A stretch of DNA of 29,540 nt. Source: Actinomycetota bacterium (GTDB lineage: Bacteria; Actinomycetota; Humimicrobiia; Humimicrobiales; Humimicrobiaceae). The first letter of the stretch is position 1, and each line of letters opens with the position of its first letter. The stretch is taken from NCBI GenBank assembly GCA_028695395.1, contig JAQVJB010000009.1:1-29540 (forward strand), in the 5' to 3' direction. Positions 1 through 6,018 of the stretch are shown here, in pieces. Under the pieces are notes generated by a model, which was given only the letters and a program-made list of their open reading frames with translations, had not been told where the DNA came from and did not search any database. Both the position numbers and the translations under genes were made by a program.

Positions 1-231
1 TGCACTTTGTCTAAGGTTGAAAACGAAGATGTAATAAATGATTTCATAAAAATGAATAAAGGTGCATTTGTTATCGATAATACTGTTAGTGTAAAAAAAT
101 TAATAAAAGACAATATAAAAGATTTTCCTGAACTAAAAAATTTATCTGCAGCGGAAAATATCATTGAAATAATGCCATATCATTTAAATAGCGAGGCAGC
201 AAGCATTTGTTCATTAGTAAAAATAAAGTAG
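1..231 (+). CDS. rsmB: 16S rRNA m5C methyltransferase RsmB, C-terminal fragment (cut by window start)
   Basis: The frame is open from base 1 and ends at 231, so only the last 76 residues are present. It begins CTLSKVENEDV, matching the family segment 'YS(T)CTL...EEN' that carries the catalytic cysteine of RsmB/Sun-type SAM-dependent cytosine-5 methyltransferases, which modify C967 of 16S rRNA. The tail (IMPYHLNSEAA...LVKIK) resembles the usual end where 'P(H)..GFF.A.L.K' closes the Rossmann domain; the GFF-like residues are replaced by EAAS, so the tail is somewhat divergent. In many bacteria fmt lies just upstream, but that is outside the window. The assignment rests on one catalytic motif plus the position. 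Confidence 0.7.
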   Translation, partial: CTLSKVENEDVINDFIKMNKGAFVIDNTVSVKKLIKDNIKDFPELKNLSAAENIIEIMPYHLNSEAASICSLVKIK

Positions 232-287
232 AATTAAAAAAGCATAATAAATATAAAAAATATTATAAATGTTAAAAAGGAGGAAAT

Positions 288-848
288 TTGAAGATTGGGA
301 TTTTAAGTGATACACATGGGGATGTGCAAGCTTTCAATATGGCACTTGAAATACTTAGAGATACAGATCTTTTAGTGCATTGCGGAGATATATTTTATCA
401 TGGGCTTTTCAATATGATAAAGGATTCGTATGATCCTTTGGAATTGTCAAAGATAGCAAATTCGATAAAGAAGCCGATAATATATGCAAAAGGAAATTGC
501 GACAGTGAAGTAGATCAGCTGGCACTTGATTTCAATATTCTCGATCCGGTAAGATTTTTCTTTTATGATAATAATATCCTTTATATTCATCACGGGGATA
601 AAAAAAGAGATGATGAGCTGCTGGAACTTAAAAGAAAGTTTAAATTTAATTTTTCATTAAGCGGGCACACTCATATTCCAAGGATAGAAAGAAAAGATGG
701 ATTGCTTTTTATAAATCCGGGGAGCCCCTCTCTTCCAAAAGGAGGTTTTCCTCCGACAGTGGGTATAATTGACTTTGATTATAATAAAACTGATATCATA
801 AACATTGAAAACAGAGAAGTTGTAAAAACCGGACAATTAAGCATCTAG
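288..848 (+). CDS. yfcE: YfcE/MJ0936-type metallophosphodiesterase
   Basis: This 186-residue protein belongs to the small calcineurin-like phosphodiesterases, which hydrolyse phosphodiester bonds with a two-metal centre; the physiological substrate is not settled for the family. Metal-site motifs are all visible: D8 and H10 (SDTHG), D34 (HCGD), N70 (KGNCDSEVDQ, essentially identical to E. coli YfcE), H102 and G103, and H127/H129 (SGHTH), followed by the typical PGSPSLPKGG. Length equals E. coli YfcE (184). The start is TTG at 288 with AGGAGG four bases upstream. It lies 56 bases after rsmB and converges with rpmB. No signal peptide or membrane segment is seen, so it is cytosolic. Confidence 0.9.
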   Translation: MKIGILSDTHGDVQAFNMALEILRDTDLLVHCGDIFYHGLFNMIKDSYDPLELSKIANSIKKPIIYAKGNCDSEVDQLALDFNILDPVRFFFYDNNILYIHHGDKKRDDELLELKRKFKFNFSLSGHTHIPRIERKDGLLFINPGSPSLPKGGFPPTVGIIDFDYNKTDIINIENREVVKTGQLSI

Positions 849-860
849 GAAAAATATTTA

Positions 861-896
861 TTAAGGATAAAGAATTTTTAAAATAATATATCTTAA
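861..896. terminator. Possible weak bidirectional hairpin between convergent yfcE and rpmB
   Basis: The 57-base gap between the convergent ends of yfcE and rpmB contains TTAAGGATA (861-869) and TATCTTAA (889-896), which pair apart from one bulged G, with A/T-rich flanks. A shared terminator is plausible here, but the stem is AT-only and short, and chance inverted repeats are common in such sequence. Confidence 0.25.
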
Positions 897-905
897 TATA
901 ATATG

Positions 906-1097
906 TTAAACGACTTTTTTGACCTTATTGCTTTTTAAGCATCTTGTGCATATATTAACTTTTTTTACAGAACCGTTTATTTCTACCTTGACTTTTTGGA
1001 TATTCGGCTTAAAGGTCCTATTATTCTTTCTGTGAGAATGACTAATACTGCAACCAAACATAACTTCTTTATTGCATATATCACATCTACTTGCCAT
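906..1097 (-). CDS. rpmB: 50S ribosomal protein L28, zinc-binding (C+) form
   Basis: This encodes a 63-residue L28 of the large ribosomal subunit. It starts ASRCDICNK and contains HSHRKNNR...F.PN, then VNICTRC. The two CxxC pairs (CDIC and CTRC) make this the zinc-ribbon C+ paralogue type. The frame continues 28 codons upstream, but the ATG at 1097 is the real start: it matches the family N-terminus and has AGGAGA a few bases upstream. This is the only minus-strand gene in the window. L28 commonly precedes asp23-fakA; here it is near fakA but inverted and separated from it by an SGNH hydrolase. Confidence 0.93.
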   Translation of the reverse strand: MASRCDICNKEVMFGCSISHSHRKNNRTFKPNIQKVKVEINGSVKKVNICTRCLKSNKVKKVV

Positions 1098-1147
1098 TTT
1101 TTCTCCTGTTATAAATAAATACTTATAATATATTAAATTAATTTTAT

Positions 1148-1227
1148 AATTAAATGCTGATATTATAAAAGATATCAACAATTAAAAAAGTCAGCTTAAA
1201 AACAAAAATGAATGTTAGCATTTAATT
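1148..1227. promoter_or_regulatory. Divergent rpmB / SGNH-hydrolase intergenic region with long inverted repeat
   Basis: The 160-base region between the divergent genes holds a 13-base inverted repeat with one mismatch (AATTAAATGCTGA at 1148-1160; its complement at 1215-1227), separated by 54 bases. Inside it, TGATAT (1158-1163) and ATATCA (1172-1177) flank a minus-strand TATAAT (1162-1167) that could be the rpmB -10 box; no good -35 is visible. A regulator binding two half-sites is possible, but AT-rich DNA gives many such matches. Confidence 0.3.
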
Positions 1228-1257
1228 TATTAATTTACAAGGAAAATATAAATTTGA

Positions 1258-2097
1258 ATGAATTTTATTAAAAAATCTATCATCAGAATATTTAAATTTT
1301 TTAAAATACCCGTTAATTATAGCGGACTGAGGATAGAAACATTAGAAATTCTTAAGAATATAATTGCAGAAAATGAACATATTTTAAAGAATAAGGAAAA
1401 AGTCGAAAATAAAGAGTATATTCTTTGCTTTGGTGATTCAAATACCTTTGGTTGGAATTATTTATACGAAGACTCTTTGCCGGTGCTACTTGGAAGAAAA
1501 GTAAATGAAAGTAAAAAAAGAAAAAAGGCAGTTGCCATCAACCTGGGAAAAGGAGGGGCTACAATAGATGATTTAAACATGAGTCTTTTAAATTATCTAA
1601 AATCTGAAAAAAATATCACTGCCGTTTTAAGCTACGGGTTAAATGATGCTCTTTTAAATAATATAATTAAAAACTATTTTTATAAAAATAAGTCTAATAT
1701 TAATTGGGATAAGTTAGATGCAGAAGATTTTAAAGAGGATTTTGGAACTTTTGCAAAAAAATATTTAAAGATTTTAAAAAAGTTTTTAAATAAAAACATA
1801 AAAATAATAATCATAGGCTTGTATAAAGTCAAAAATAGCAGGATTGAAAATAGATGGGTTTTTGATGCAAAATATTTAAAGCTGCAAAATGATATTCTGA
1901 GCTCTTATAATAAAAAATTAAAAGAGCTAGCAGCTGATAATGATATTTTTTTCATTGATACATGGAATATTTTTGATAATTATTTTAAAGATGAAGGCTA
2001 TATTTACAAGGATGGTTTTCATCTAAACAATAAAGCTTATGATATTGTGGCTGAAAAAGTTAAGGATATTTTGCTAAAATATAATTCTGGTAAGTAA
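1258..2097 (+). CDS. SGNH/GDSL-family hydrolase
   Basis: This 279-residue protein carries the four SGNH blocks: GDSNTFGW with nucleophile S61, G99/G100 in GKGGAT (block II glycine), N129 in YGLND (block III), and DGFH with D252 and H255 (block V). Such enzymes are serine esterases, lipases or O-acetylesterases acting on lipids, acylated sugars or thioesters; the substrate cannot be read from sequence. The N-terminus (residues 1-20) is basic and hydrophobic (NFIKKSIIRIFKFF) and may associate with the membrane, but there is no clear cleavable signal. The ATG start follows AAGGAAAA. It occupies the place between rpmB and fakA where asp23 is common in other bacteria. Confidence 0.8.
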   Translation: MNFIKKSIIRIFKFFKIPVNYSGLRIETLEILKNIIAENEHILKNKEKVENKEYILCFGDSNTFGWNYLYEDSLPVLLGRKVNESKKRKKAVAINLGKGGATIDDLNMSLLNYLKSEKNITAVLSYGLNDALLNNIIKNYFYKNKSNINWDKLDAEDFKEDFGTFAKKYLKILKKFLNKNIKIIIIGLYKVKNSRIENRWVFDAKYLKLQNDILSSYNKKLKELAADNDIFFIDTWNIFDNYFKDEGYIYKDGFHLNNKAYDIVAEKVKDILLKYNSGK

Positions 2098-2204
2098 AAG
2101 TTAATTTTTAAGCTGATAGTGTTTTTAAAATTTTAAAGTTTTGTTTATTATTAATAATATTTCTTTAAAATAAGATTTAACAATATAAAAGAGGTTTCAA
2201 ACAA

Positions 2205-3899
2205 ATGATTATTAAACTTGAGAGTTCAGATATTAAAAAAGCTACATCAATAATAGTCGATCACTTTAAAAGCAATGAAGCAAAAATAAATAATCTGAAT
2301 GTGTTTCCTGTACCTGATGGCGACACAGGAACAAATATGCTTTTAACTCTTAAATCAATTAAAAAAGAACTGGTAAAATTAAAAAATAATGATATGCGGG
2401 CAATAGGCGAAGCTGTATCATTTGGCGGGCTAATGGGAGCAAGAGGAAATTCCGGTGTTATACTTTCCCAAATAGTCAAGGGTTTTTTTGATGAATTGAA
2501 GAAAAATGATTCTTTTAATCTCGACATACTTGAGAATGCTTTAAATGCAGCCCGTGACCTTGCATACAGCTCAGTGCAGAACCCAACTGAAGGAACGATG
2601 CTAACGATTATAAAAGATCTTTATAATCATATAAAAACATATAATGAAAACAATAATGATAATGTTTTTTTATCCGATCTTATTGATAGCATTATTTCGG
2701 AAACAGAAAAATCTCTTATAAGAACGACATTTCTTCTGCCTGTCCTGAAAGAGGCCAATGTGGTTGATGCCGGCGCACAGGGAATACTTGAAATCCTCAT
2801 AGGATTAAAAAAAGCTTTACTCGATTTGGGAAAGATAGATTCAAGCTTAAAAGGAAGTAATGGAGAAAAAGATAATTTAAGTCCCCAGGATAAAAAAGAT
2901 AAAACTGAAACAGTAGAACAAAAGCAACCTATTTATGCTGATAAAGAGCTCAAGGAGCTGAATGTTTCTTCAGATATAAAGAATATTTACTGCACCGAGT
3001 TTATAATAACCGGACAAAGAATAAATCTTGCAAGATTAAGAGAAGATATTGAAAGTTATGGAGATAGCGCTATGGTTGTGGGCAATGAAAATCTTATCAA
3101 GATACATGTTCATACAAACCATCCGCATAGAGTCCTTGGGAGGGCTTTAAGGGAAGGCATAATACATGAAGTCCAGATAAATAATATGGTTGACCAGCAT
3201 ATGGAAAAAATGAAGACAGCCCCGGCTGTTGAAAAACCTGTTATATCTTATGGTTTAATATCCGTTTCAAACGGGGATGGCCTGGAGGAAATATTTAAAA
3301 GCCTTGGTGTTGATATCGTTATAAAGGGTGGGCAGACAATGAATCCTTCTACTTATGAAATAGTTAAAGCTATTAAAAAGCTCGAAAGTGAAAAAGTGAT
3401 AATATTTCCAAATAATAAAAATATAATTCTTACTGCTAACCAGGCTGCAAAGATAGCCAGAAGGGATGTAGTGGTCATACCTACTAAAACAATACCGCAG
3501 GGCATAAATGCAGTTCTGAATTTTAACAGAGATCTTGTAATGGAAGACAACCTTAACAATATGGAAGAGGCTTACACAAGAGTAAAAAGCGGAGAGGTGA
3601 CAGTTGCTGTAAGAGAGGCTAATCTTCTTGTTGGAAAAATCAAAAAGGGTCAATTCATAGGATTATTTGACGGAAAGATAAAAGTCATTTCAGACAATGT
3701 CATCGGTGCTACTATAGAACTCATAAAAGATATGGTAGATGAGAAAGATAGCATAATTTCTTTTTATACAGGTAAGGATTCTTCAGAAATTGAAAATGAT
3801 AAGATAAAAGATGAAATAAAGAAAAATTATCCTGATATTGAAATAGAATTTTATAAAGGCGACCAGCCCTTCTATAATTATATTTTTTCAGTTGAATAA
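2205..3899 (+). CDS. fakA: Fatty acid kinase catalytic subunit FakA (DAK2 / DhaL-like)
   Basis: This 564-residue protein is the ATP-binding subunit that phosphorylates fatty acids held by FakB, producing acyl-phosphate for PlsX/PlsY phospholipid synthesis. Residues 1-205 form the DhaL kinase domain: PVPDGDTGTNM with metal ligands D38 and D40, then GGLMGARGNSGVILSQ. A charged linker around 220-245 leads to the middle domain, with C263 (YCTEF) and H301/H303 (IHVHTNHP), the likely zinc ligands. The rest is the FakB-like C-terminal domain (GGQTMNPST...FPNNKN). Length is normal. The ATG start has a modest AGAGG upstream. plsX lies further down the same strand. FakB is not in the window. Confidence 0.93.
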   Translation: MIIKLESSDIKKATSIIVDHFKSNEAKINNLNVFPVPDGDTGTNMLLTLKSIKKELVKLKNNDMRAIGEAVSFGGLMGARGNSGVILSQIVKGFFDELKKNDSFNLDILENALNAARDLAYSSVQNPTEGTMLTIIKDLYNHIKTYNENNNDNVFLSDLIDSIISETEKSLIRTTFLLPVLKEANVVDAGAQGILEILIGLKKALLDLGKIDSSLKGSNGEKDNLSPQDKKDKTETVEQKQPIYADKELKELNVSSDIKNIYCTEFIITGQRINLARLREDIESYGDSAMVVGNENLIKIHVHTNHPHRVLGRALREGIIHEVQINNMVDQHMEKMKTAPAVEKPVISYGLISVSNGDGLEEIFKSLGVDIVIKGGQTMNPSTYEIVKAIKKLESEKVIIFPNNKNIILTANQAAKIARRDVVVIPTKTIPQGINAVLNFNRDLVMEDNLNNMEEAYTRVKSGEVTVAVREANLLVGKIKKGQFIGLFDGKIKVISDNVIGATIELIKDMVDEKDSIISFYTGKDSSEIENDKIKDEIKKNYPDIEIEFYKGDQPFYNYIFSVE

Positions 3900-3929
3900 T
3901 CTGTAATATTGTTTTTAAAACAGAAATGC

Positions 3930-3935
3930 GGTGAT
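3930..3935 (+). promoter_or_regulatory. Shine-Dalgarno GGTGAT deciding an ATC start for rsmD
   Basis: GGTGAT is a six-base match to the anti-SD end of 16S rRNA (within TAAGGAGGTGATCC). Five bases separate it from ATC at 3941. An in-frame TAA occupies 3938-3940, so nothing upstream in this frame can be used. The GTG embedded in the SD (3931) is in another frame and stops after nine codons. Confidence 0.6.
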
Positions 3936-3940
3936 TTTAA

Positions 3941-4495
3941 ATCAGAATCATTTCCGGTAAATTCAAGGGAAGAAAATTAAAAAGTCCTTCCGATCTTTCC
4001 ATAAGGCCTACCCTGGACAGGGTCAAGGAAAGCATCTTTAATGTACTTGCTCCGAGAATATGCGGAAGCAGAATACTTGATTTATTTGCAGGAAGCGGTT
4101 CATTGGGGATAGAAGCTATCAGCCGCGGCGCAAAAAACGTTTATTTTGTTGATAAATCATTTGACTCAATTAGACTTCTTAAGGAAAATCTTGCTTTATT
4201 AAGCGATATAAAAGAAAAACCTGTAATAAAAAGACAGGGGGCAATTGAATTCCTAACTGATTTCAATGAAGATCCTTTTGATATAATATTTTTAGACCCG
4301 CCATTTAAAATAGATACAGAATATATGATTTCAGTTTTTAATCTATTGAATAATATCAAGATAATTGATAAAAATAGTGTTATAATCTATGAGTTCTTTT
4401 TTAAAAGAGATATTGAAAAAGAAATCGGATTTTTTAATATCGATAAGATATCATCTTTTGGGGAAAAGAAGGTAATCTATTTATCAATAAGATAA
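3941..4495 (+). CDS. rsmD: 16S rRNA (guanine966-N2)-methyltransferase RsmD, apparent ATC start
   Basis: This SAM-dependent enzyme methylates G966 of 16S rRNA. Translated from 3941 it gives 184 residues: (M)RIISGKFKGR, R22-P-T..R-V-K-E-S-I-F, the SAM loop LDLFAGSGSLG (46-56) and the catalytic DPPF (119-122). The N-terminus aligns with the common start MR(V/I)ISG seen in B. subtilis YlbH, which makes ATC at 3941 the initiator position: the codon just before is an in-frame stop, and the first ATG/GTG/TTG (TTG at 4103) would remove the SAM-binding motif. Either a rare ATC start is used or a one-base indel disconnects a GTG at 3931. It precedes coaD, as in most bacteria; recG, often between fakA and rsmD, is absent. 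Confidence 0.85.
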   Translation: MRIISGKFKGRKLKSPSDLSIRPTLDRVKESIFNVLAPRICGSRILDLFAGSGSLGIEAISRGAKNVYFVDKSFDSIRLLKENLALLSDIKEKPVIKRQGAIEFLTDFNEDPFDIIFLDPPFKIDTEYMISVFNLLNNIKIIDKNSVIIYEFFFKRDIEKEIGFFNIDKISSFGEKKVIYLSIR

Positions 4496-4505
4496 TTAAT
4501 CAATT

Positions 4506-5000
4506 ATGAAGAAAATTGCTTTATGTCCGGGAACATATGACCCTATGACGGAGGGGCACAGAGATATAATTTGCAGATGTTCAAAGATTTTTGACAGGGT
4601 TATTGTGCTTGTTTCAAATAACCCTAAAAAGATGCCGCTTTATTCATTAAAGAAAAGAATATACTTTATAGATAAATCACTTAAGGAAATAAAAAATGTT
4701 GAGATAATGTCTTATGACGGCCTGCTGATAGATATTGCAAAAGAAAAAAAAGCAAATGTAATAATCAAAGGATTAAGAGCTATCACTGATTTTGAATATG
4801 AATTTCAGATGGCGCAGATGAATAAAAAGCTGGCACCTAATATTGAAACCTTTTTTATGGTTTCCAACCCGCGATATGCTTATTTAAGTTCAAGTGCCGT
4901 AAAAGAAGTTGCCAGTCTTAATGGATGCATTAAAGACCTTGTCCCGAAAGAGATAGAGAAGTATATAATAAATAGTTTTAAAAATAATAGTTTTGACTGA
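4506..5000 (+). CDS. coaD: Phosphopantetheine adenylyltransferase
   Basis: CoaD converts 4'-phosphopantetheine and ATP to dephospho-CoA, the penultimate step of CoA synthesis. The 164-residue protein has the nucleotidyltransferase T-x-x-x-H/GH motif as GTYDPMTEGH (T10, H18), the basic NNPKKMPLYS segment, the KGLRAITDFEYE phosphopantetheine/ATP site, and the terminal YLSSSAVKEVA adenine-binding motif. Length is standard. The start is ATG ten bases after the rsmD stop; no strong Shine-Dalgarno sequence is seen, so translational coupling is likely. The rsmD-coaD pair is widely conserved. Confidence 0.96.
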   Translation: MKKIALCPGTYDPMTEGHRDIICRCSKIFDRVIVLVSNNPKKMPLYSLKKRIYFIDKSLKEIKNVEIMSYDGLLIDIAKEKKANVIIKGLRAITDFEYEFQMAQMNKKLAPNIETFFMVSNPRYAYLSSSAVKEVASLNGCIKDLVPKEIEKYIINSFKNNSFD

Positions 5001-5148
5001 TATTTAATATAGATAATAAATTATTGACATATAATTAATTAATAATCTGTTTTAAATTGTTTTATATTTAATTTATTAAACTAATTAATAGAATTATTTG
5101 ATAGAATAAAATTTAATAAAATATAAATTATAATACCCGGAGTATGAA

Positions 5149-5607
5149 ATGGATGCCTTAGAAATAATTGAAAAAATAGAAGAGTTTCTTGATAAGAGCA
5201 AGAGAATGCCTTTTACATCAAATATTATAGTAAATGAAAACGAAATCTATGAGATGCTTGATGAGCTAAGAAATGTTTTGCCCGAAGAATTCAGGCAGGC
5301 AAGATGGATAGTAAAAGAAAGAGAAGGCATGATGGAGGAATCCAAACGACAGTCTGAAAGAATAATGAGGGAAGCAAAGGAAAGAGCAGACATGCTTGTC
5401 AATGAAACTGAGGTTTTAAAAAATGCTACAAGAAAAGCTGAGGATATGCTTGCTGTTGCAGAAGCAAGGTCCAGGACAATAAGGCTTGAAGCAGAAGATT
5501 ATGCTGATGAAAAGCTGGCAAGTCTTGAAGCTGCGCTTCATAAAATACTATCAGCTATTGAAAAAGGAAGAGAACAATTTAAATCCGGGTTAAGTTCAGA
5601 AAACTGA
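5149..5607 (+). CDS. SepIVA/DivIVA-like coiled-coil protein
   Basis: This 152-residue, highly charged protein is almost entirely helical: a short N-terminal segment (DALEIIEKIEEFLDKSKRMP), a conserved-looking NIIVNENEIYEMLDELRNVLP segment (about 26-46), then a continuous coiled coil rich in E, R, K and A to the end. The family is the actinobacterial coiled-coil protein next to coaD (SepIVA in mycobacteria, often mis-annotated as ATPase or ATP-synthase b-like), a DivIVA relative in septum placement and envelope growth. That function is transferred from position and pattern, not from a motif. The DUF177/YceD gene that usually sits between this gene and rpmF is absent here. A 148-base AT-rich gap precedes it. 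Confidence 0.65.
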   Translation: MDALEIIEKIEEFLDKSKRMPFTSNIIVNENEIYEMLDELRNVLPEEFRQARWIVKEREGMMEESKRQSERIMREAKERADMLVNETEVLKNATRKAEDMLAVAEARSRTIRLEAEDYADEKLASLEAALHKILSAIEKGREQFKSGLSSEN

Positions 5608-5638
5608 GATTGATTTCGGTTTATTGATTCAAAAAATA

Positions 5639-5685
5639 TTGCAAGATATTTAATTTGTTGCATAATATCAGATTTGTGGTATATT
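5639..5685 (+). promoter_or_regulatory. Candidate tandem promoters for rpmF
   Basis: Two overlapping sigma-70-type candidates: TTGCAA (5639-5644), 16 bases, CATAAT (5661-5666); and TTGCAT (5658-5663), 16 bases, TATATT (5680-5685). Both lie in the 130-base gap before rpmF. They are pattern matches only, in AT-rich DNA. Confidence 0.35.
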
Positions 5686-5737
5686 TTTTTGTTTGTTTAT
5701 TGTAATAATTTTTTAAATATATGAGAGGACGGTATAA

Positions 5738-5956
5738 TTGGCAGTTCCAAAGGGTAATACATCTAAATCAAAAAGAGATAAAAGAAGGACTCACGACAAG
5801 CTTACTGCTGTAAACATTGTTGAATGTCCGCGTTGCCATTCAAAAAAAATAGCTCATAGAGCTTGTTTAAGCTGTGGCTATTATAATAATGTGCAAGTAT
5901 TAAAATCTGATGAAAAAGAAAAAAAACCAACAAAAGCAAGCGCAAAAGCTTCTTAA
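5738..5956 (+). CDS. rpmF: 50S ribosomal protein L32, zinc-ribbon form with extended tail
   Basis: This 72-residue L32 has the canonical start AVPKGNTSKSKRDKRR and a four-cysteine zinc ribbon (CPRC at about 31-34, CLSCG at about 44-48) followed by GYYNN. The last ~18 residues are a Lys/Ala/Ser-rich extension (EKEKKPTKASAKAS), longer than minimal L32 proteins. The start is TTG at 5738, fixed by the AVPK N-terminus. rpmF beside fatty-acid/phospholipid genes (plsX) is a very widespread arrangement; here two acetate-metabolism genes intervene. Confidence 0.95.
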   Translation: MAVPKGNTSKSKRDKRRTHDKLTAVNIVECPRCHSKKIAHRACLSCGYYNNVQVLKSDEKEKKPTKASAKAS

Positions 5957-6018
5957 CGAAAATTCTTTAATAATTTAGATATTTAAAATAATTTATAAGT
6001 ATAGATGGAGGAATTTAA

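Noticed and set aside
1098..1181. N-terminal extension of rpmB by 28 residues
   Set aside because: The extension is hydrophobic low-complexity AT translation; the ATG at 1097 has a ribosome-binding site and the normal L28 start.
5024..5035. TTGACA followed at once by TATAAT before the coiled-coil gene
   Set aside because: The two hexamers are directly adjacent with no spacer, and no -10 lies 15-19 bases downstream of TTGACA, so it is not a working promoter arrangement.
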